Shown: in pieces, positions 58,541 through 64,000 of the stretch
How the letters are laid out: the number at the start of each line of letters is the position of its first letter
How positions within the stretch are numbered: position 1 is the stretch's first letter
Assembly: GCA_036346275.1 (NCBI GenBank)
Contig: CM070715.1
Span: 71,411,667-71,475,666, forward strand
Direction: 5' to 3'
Origin: Otatea glauca
Taxonomy: Eukaryota; Streptophyta; Magnoliopsida; Poales; Poaceae
DNA: 64,000 bases
Translations under genes and position numbers: made by a program
Notes under the pieces: generated by a model
What the model saw: the letters and a program-made list of their open reading frames with translations, nothing else
Told to the model about the DNA's origin: nothing
The model's database searches: none

Positions 58541-59217
58541 GTTATTTTATTCAATAATAATTTGCTACTTTCTTAGTTAATTCGTTGTAAGGTATGGTAT
58601 TTCATCTATGTTGCCACTATGTGTACTAGCATGATCCTGAACTAGTGCAGTATACACAGAGGGTTTCGGATTCGTAAATCCGGGTCCCAACACTTAAATA
58701 ACTTAAAAGCAGTACGCTTTAAAGCCAAACCAACCTGTTTAGCGGACTACTTTTTGTTACACAATCTTATTGTTGTGAAGCATGAAATGTCCAAAATACC
58801 TTTATTCAAATGAGCTAAGAAATGTCTGTATATCATCAGTCTTAAGTTAGAACATGATGTCGATGAACACATAGCAATCATCAGAACTGAATATCAAAAT
58901 TCTTAATTCATACGAACATTTTCATCATCCATGCACCTGGATGGCGTAATTGCCACGGGGTTGGCCAGATCCAAAGGTGGCGTAGGTGAAGATGGCTGGA
59001 TCCAATGATGATGATCTCAGGGTCGACCGGATCCAGCGGCGCCATGGTGGAGGATGCTGGAACGGAGGACAATGACCATGATGAAGGGGAGGCGATGATG
59101 GCTAGATCCGGCGGTGCTAACCTCGGGGTCGGACGGATCCAGTGATGCCGAGGTGGAGTATGCCAATGTGGAGGTCGAGGCTAGCGGACGTTGCCGGTGG
59201 GTGCGCGAGGCCGCAAT

Positions 59218-59445
59218 TGCATCCATCCACTTCCCACCATGCCGACGTCGAATCTGGACACCTCCCATTGCACGCACATCGGATCCGACCATCTCTCGCC
59301 GCGCAACCGTCGGATTCAGCCGCCTCCCATCGTAAGCCAGCTATGACGAGGGTCAGATCCGGCCACCTCCCACCGTTCCATGGTCGGATCCGGCCACCTC
59401 CCGCCATGCCATGGCTAGATCCAGCTATCTCCCACAAGCAGGTGG
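59218..59445. repeat. 31-bp minisatellite, about seven copies
   Basis: Unit text is close to GGATCCGGCCACCTCCC then a variable GCCATGC.TGGT. Units recur every 31 bp at 59249, 59280 and 59311, then after a 12-bp slip at 59354, 59385 and 59416; an eroded copy starts near 59218. Confidence 0.8.
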
Positions 59446-60029
59446 CGACGTGGATCACGTATAGGCAGAGGGGATCCGGCAGCTATGACCCAATGAAGCT
59501 CATGGGGAGGAGGTTAGCATCAGTCACGATGAGGTGGGGCCACCTGCATTGGGTGAGGGGACGACGGGGCCACCGGTACTGGCCCTCGACGAGGCCCTAT
59601 TGGCCCTTTAGGCAATTCAGCAAGTGGGGATGGTGTCAAGACTTAGAATTTGTATTCCGACCTCTTTGTATATACCATGGTAGTCCCATGATCAATTTAT
59701 AGCACACATATTCAATATTGACATATCACATCTACAATTGGTAAATAAAAATTCAGAGTGGCACATATAAGTAGCATTTAAACATAAGTCTACAAGGCCA
59801 ATTTTTACAACAAAGGGTCCGACCGGCCAAATAGTTTCACAAGTAAAAGTCCACGGTAGAAACAAGAGTGAGAATGCAACAAGATCTAGGTAGTATGTCT
59901 CTCCCATCGACAGGCAACTGATTAGGGTAAGATTCTTAGCAAATGGTGTCATCGTCGTCGAATACTGTGGCATAAAAGTAACCATACAATTGGTCTTCTT
60001 CCTTAACCTCTAAATATGTTCAACAAGCA

Positions 60030-60830
60030 ACGGTGAGTATGAAATAGACCGTACTCTGTAAGACTTTTTATCAATGGTTGTATAACATGCATGGCTATAT
60101 CAAGAGAGATGGCTATCCTACCAAGTTTTCCAAATTTGCATAAATCGATATTTTATTTGCAATAATATGTAATAGATTGCAATTAAAAATTTGTAAGAGC
60201 AATTCACATTTGATAACAAGTAATGATGGAACTTATGTAAAAAATGTAATTACGTGGCATGCTACCATAAACATTAAACCACGCCAAGTCCATCTGTCGG
60301 ATAGGAGCATACATCAACTTCTCATCCATACCTTCCCTAACCATTTTGCAAATGAGAAAACTACTATGATGGAGGGTTCACCAAGTCATCCATAACCGAG
60401 GACACGGCTATTCGAATAGGTTAACATTTTGCAAAGGTTATACAACTTTACCCACACAACATAAACATCCTATCATGTAGAAACAGGTCACGTAATACCA
60501 TTGGTACCCGATTTTAGAGTCTATGACGAAGCCTATACATTGATAGCCCTGACGGCAACCGCACCATGGGGCCAGAAAGGACATGGAGTACCCCTTCAAT
60601 GTCCTATGGCTCACACGTTGTGTTGGTAAACCTTGCTTACCCAGCGAGGTCCCTACGAGTAGGGAGTACACCCTCCGTATCCGCTCTAGCCCAATACCTA
60701 CAAGCTACCACCTGTGAGTCGACGCAAGATCCCAACAACTTACTATGCGTGATCTGTTACTGTTGCCTTGGTGATTTATTTGAATAATAGTTTGAGTTAT
60801 AATATGTTTTACATTGTTTCCAGCTTTGCA
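60030..60830 (-). mobile_element. gypsy LTR fragment, reverse orientation
   Basis: On the - strand, GTGTGGGTAAAGTTGTAT, then ACCTATTCGAATAGCCGTG and TCCTCGGTTATGGATG, match the order and text of 55350-55430 on the + strand (GTGGGTAAAGCAG, AATAGTCGTGTCCTCGG, TTATGGACATG). Edges are not resolved. Confidence 0.55.
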
Positions 60831-61217
60831 TCGGAGCATACAAATCAGATATGCTCGATCAACCAGTGTAATTCAAACTCTCTTTTGAATGAGGTATAAA
60901 ATTGCTTGTGTTTTAACAAAGTTATTTTTTCAATAATATTCAGTACAAAATGATTGATTTAAAAGCTCAATTTAGTTGCCCAATACATTTGAAAGGTGAG
61001 CTTCCTTACAATAAGGCTTTCAGCTCCTGCTGCACCTGATGCAATTTTTAAGCATTGGGTGTAGCAGTTCATGATTTGTTGATAACACATGGTGGTCTTA
61101 ACCATGCAGATATCAAGACAATCTTTATCTCCTGCGACAAGTTACATTGCTAAACATGTTGCTTCATAGCTCGATCACTCACTACGCCAAAACCTGCAAT
61201 AGGTGACGGTCTATTTG

Positions 61218-61580
61218 TGGCGGTTTTTTTCGAACCGCCACAAAGATAATTATCAGTGGCGGTTCAATTTCATAAATGGCGGGAAAAATATCGCTGGCGG
61301 TTCTATCCTCGAACCGCCATCGATACGATTATCGATGGCGGTTCGAGGTAGAACCGCCATCGATAACAAATACATTATCGATGGCGGTTGGAGGCTAGAA
61401 CCGCCATCGATAACTAGGTTATCGATGGCGGTGCTATCCTCCAACCGCCATCGATTTATTGATATCCGTGGCGGTTCTATCCTCGAACCGCCATCGATAA
61501 TGATTATCGATGGCGGTTCGAGGATAGAACCGCCACGGATATGTTATTAGTGGCGGTTCTAGTTAAAAACCGCCATCGAT
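61218..61580. repeat. CACTA subterminal palindromic repeats
   Basis: About 17 copies of GGCGGT or ACCGCC in 360 bp, mostly within ATCGATGGCGGTTC and its complement, in alternating directions. In CACTA elements such repeats are binding sites for the element's own DNA-binding protein; here that is by analogy. The region can fold into long hairpins. Confidence 0.88.
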
Positions 61581-62524
61581 AATATTGCCTATAAATAGGT
61601 GGTCGATGCAAAGACTGGTCTTCTTCCTCCCGAGAGCAAACCAAAACTTCTAAATTTGATTTCGTCGCTTTCCAATTCTTGTGCTTGTACTTCCTCTAGT
61701 TGTTCCTTGGTGAGTTATTTTTTCTCCTCTCTTGATTTGTGTTAATCTTGTTGCAATTTAATTTTTAAACCAAGTTTAATTAGGGTTTATATGTAGATGA
61801 GATGAAAAGTTTAGATTTTGTTTATTTTTATTTAGGTACCATTTTGTAGTTGATGAATTTATTTCCTAGCTAGGTTCATTAGATGATGTTGTGTTCCTTT
61901 TATAGATGATGAATTATGATTAAGCATATATTTAATATTAATTGCATTTTAAGTTAATTTGATACATGATGAATTTATTATCTAGCTCCTTTAGATGATA
62001 AGTAATTAGATTGGTTTTTTAATTACTATTAATTGGGTTCTATTAGTGTACTGACATGTACATCTTGCATATATATGAATTTATTATCTAGCTCCTTTAG
62101 ATGATAAGTTATTAGATTAGTTTTTTAATTACTATTAATTTGGTTCCATTAGTGTACGAACATATACATCTTGCATATAATAAATTTATTTAATTAAGAT
62201 TATTGGGTATTAATATAAATGAAATTTTAGTTAATTTGGTAGGTGGGTGCTCATCATTTTTAGATGATGAATTTATTATCTAGCTTCTTTACAGGAAAAG
62301 TATTCAGATTAGTTTTTTAATTACTATTAATTTGGTTCCATTAGTGTGGACATATATTAAATTTATTTAATTAAGATTATTGGATATTGATATACATGAA
62401 ATTTAAGCTAATTTGGTAGGTGGATGCTCATCATTTTTAGATGATGAATTTATTATCTAGCTCATTTAGATGATAAGTAATTAGATTAGTTTTTAATCAA
62501 TTTTTATATGTTAATTAATTTTAG

Positions 62525-63970
62525 ATGGACCGAGATGGATGTACAATGCGAACTGCTATACCGAGAGATTACATCGACGGGTATCTGCTTTTCTAAGAGC
62601 CACGAGGAGAACAAATTGCATAAGAAGACGGAGTACATACATTGTCCATGCATTGATTGCAAGAATGAGAAAATGTTTTGGACAAAGAGCACATCCACTT
62701 GCACTTGATTCGAAGAGGTTTTGTACTTGGCTATACACGTTGGACAAGTCACGGTGAAGAGGAAAACGTACATGAAGGTGATAACGTATTGGATGATGGA
62801 GAAGGCATTATGGCAGCTGACATCAGTTATGGATCTGATGAGGATAGGTTGGACATTGATGACGATAATAATCTTGCTCAGATGTTGCGCGATGCAGAAG
62901 GGAACTACACTAGTCAGAGAGAGTTTAATCAATTCAAGGGTTTGTTGGACGACTCGGACACACCTTTGTTCCCGGGTTGCAAGGAGGAATACACAAAGTT
63001 GCACACCGTGCTTTCACTTCTAAAATTGAAGGCAAGCAATGGTTGGTCCGATAAAAGTTTCACGGCGCTATTACATCTCTTAGCGGACATGCTTCCAGAT
63101 GGAAACGTATTGCCGATAACCACTTATTTAGCTAAGAAGGTTGTATGTCCATTGGGATTGGAAGTAGAAAGAATACATGCATGTCCAAACGATTGTATAC
63201 TCTATCGCAAAGAGTATACAGACATGCATGTACAAGCGTAAAGACCATGACAGCGAGGGCACCGTGGTGAAGAAAGGAGCTCCCGCTAAAGTGGTGTGGT
63301 ATTTACCGGTAATACCTCGGTTGAAGCGTTTATTTGGAAACAAAAAGCATGCCCAACTGATGCGATGGCACTCAGAAGAGCGTAAAAAGGATGGAAAGCT
63401 GAGACACCCTGCTGATTCTGCCCAGTGGAGAACCATCGATAGGCTCTTTAGGATGGACTTCGGGAATGAACCGAGGAATGTAAGGTTTGGGTTGAGTACG
63501 GATGGAATGAATCCTTTCGGTAACATGAGTAGTATTCATAGCACTTGGCTCGTGACTCTCTGATCTACAACCTTCCTCCTTGGTTGTGTATGAAACGAAA
63601 GTACATTATGATGTCGCCGCTATCCAAGGGCCGAGACAACTGGCAATGATATTGATGTATACCTACAACCATTGGTGGAAGATCTTGTGATACTTGTGGA
63701 ACGAAGGTGTACGGTATGGGATGAGTACAAGCGAGAGTACTTCACCCTACGTGCATTGTTGTTTTGCACCATCAATGATTTCCCGCCCTTGGTAACCTAT
63801 CCGGTCGATCGTAAAGGGGCCAAAGCATGCCCCATTGCATGGATGAAACCGCAAGTGTGTGGCTCAATAACTCAAGGAAAATGTACATGCATCACCGCAG
63901 TTCCTTCAGAGAATCACCCCTACCGCAATATGAAGAAACAATTGACGGGACAAAAGAGGATGGTATAGCT
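62525..63970 (+). pseudogene. TNP2-like CACTA transposase, 5' part, frameshifted
   Basis: The reading jumps among frames: MYNANCYTERLHRRVSAFLR (62539), ENKLHKKTEYIHCPCIDCKN (62608), DKEHIHLHLIRRGFVLGYTR (62681), then a long part 62740-63240 with ADISYGSDEDR, FNQFKGLLDDSDTPLFPGCK and CPNDCILYRKEYTDMHV, then KVVWYLPVIPRLKRLFGNKK, MRWHSEERKKDGKLRHPADS, FGLSTDGMNPFGNMSSIHST (63240-63550), and WDEYKREYFTLRALLFCTIN (63715-63780). These match the transposase-associated domain and the start of the TNP2 catalytic domain of plant CACTA elements. Several indels make this copy non-coding for a full enzyme. The 3' half lies outside the window. Confidence 0.85.
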
Positions 63971-64000
63971 CCAAGGCCTCCTCGTGGGGAAGAGGTATAT

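Larger units (their letters stand above)
53429..58692 (+). mobile_element. long gypsy-type LTR, interrupted by a second solo LTR
   Basis: The right end GGGTCCCAACA and left text near GTTGGGTTCC give a plausible TGTTGGG...CCCAACA pair with the left TG mutated. Without the insertion at 56007-58545 it is about 2.7 kb. It has a TATA-like CTATTTAAGG at about 53680, a GAG(C/T)CT microrepeat at 54000, and the segment TCGTGTCCTCGGTTATGGAC at 55400, which recurs inverted at 60.4 kb. It resembles the 3.0-kb LTR at 3932 in layout. No matching target duplication was found and the left edge is approximate. Confidence 0.6.
58693..61179. other. intergenic with minisatellite and LTR fragment
   Basis: No gene is recognised. 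It contains the 31-bp minisatellite (59218-59445) in a GC-rich stretch and a - strand LTR fragment (about 60030-60830). ORFs at 59017-59702 on both strands come from the repeat. Confidence 0.5.
61180..64000 (+). mobile_element. CACTA (En/Spm) transposon, left part (right part outside window)
   Basis: Begins with CACTACGCCAAAACC, a typical CACTA terminal repeat; ACT before it (61177-61179) may be the 3-bp duplication. Then follow a subterminal region of alternating GGCGGTT/AACCGCC words, an AT-rich leader (61590-62520) with near-repeats of GAATTTATTATCTAGCTCC, and a TNP2-like transposase frame. The element runs past the window end. Confidence 0.9.

Noticed and set aside
59017..59702. Overlapping ORFs of 73-186 aa on both strands
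   Set aside because: They arise from the 31-bp GC-rich minisatellite and have no domain.

Overview
The window is nuclear DNA of a grass (Poaceae). Protein-coding genes are split by spliceosomal introns (GT...AG, phase-consistent), and most of the sequence is plant transposable elements of types common in grass genomes: Ty1/copia, Ty3/gypsy of at least two lineages, solo LTRs of 2.5-3.2 kb, hAT, Mutator-like and CACTA elements, MITEs and tRNA-derived SINE-like copies. Nothing bacterial or organellar was seen. The species cannot be fixed from the sequence alone.

Only two host genes are recognisable, both on the + strand. The first (2458-17474) is the 3' part of a homeobox-DDT gene of the RINGLET type, closest to RLT3. 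Twelve exons are resolved, covering the DDT, HARE-HTH, WHIM1 and WHIM2/WSD regions; the homeodomain would lie left of the window. Its introns are swollen by a copia element (1-2053), a 3.0-kb solo LTR (3932-6942) and a two-level nest of a gypsy element inside a hAT-like element (9133-14726). One exon has a 1-bp deletion in a conserved Cys/His-rich motif, so this copy may be broken. The second gene (26221-27375) is a single-exon PORR-domain gene encoding a predicted organellar RNA-binding protein. A Pur-alpha gene fragment (23208-23580) lies between them.

From 17.5 to 26.2 kb there are a Mutator-like MITE with a 9-bp target duplication, two hAT-type elements, a 47-bp minisatellite and a Tourist-like MITE. 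From 27.4 to 39 kb no gene is visible, only a SINE-like element on each strand, an (AT)46 tract, a 161-bp tandem repeat and a MITE.

From about 39.5 to 51.9 kb lies a decayed Tat-lineage Ty3/gypsy element (gag end, protease, RT, two RNase H domains, integrase, then antisense ORFs including a plant-mobile-domain-like one). It is split by a 3.2-kb solo LTR with perfect target duplications. That solo LTR carries the most striking structure in the window: more than 20 short inverted repeats, all with the same oriented TGTGT spacer but with stems of different sequence. From 53.4 to 58.7 kb a long gypsy-type LTR is interrupted by a second solo LTR of the same terminal type as the first, in opposite orientation. 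The window ends in the left part of a CACTA element (61180 onward), with a palindrome-rich subterminal region and a frameshifted TNP2-like transposase.

The host genes do not form a pathway together. The main theme is layered transposon insertion, solo-LTR formation and decay around a chromatin-remodelling cofactor gene.
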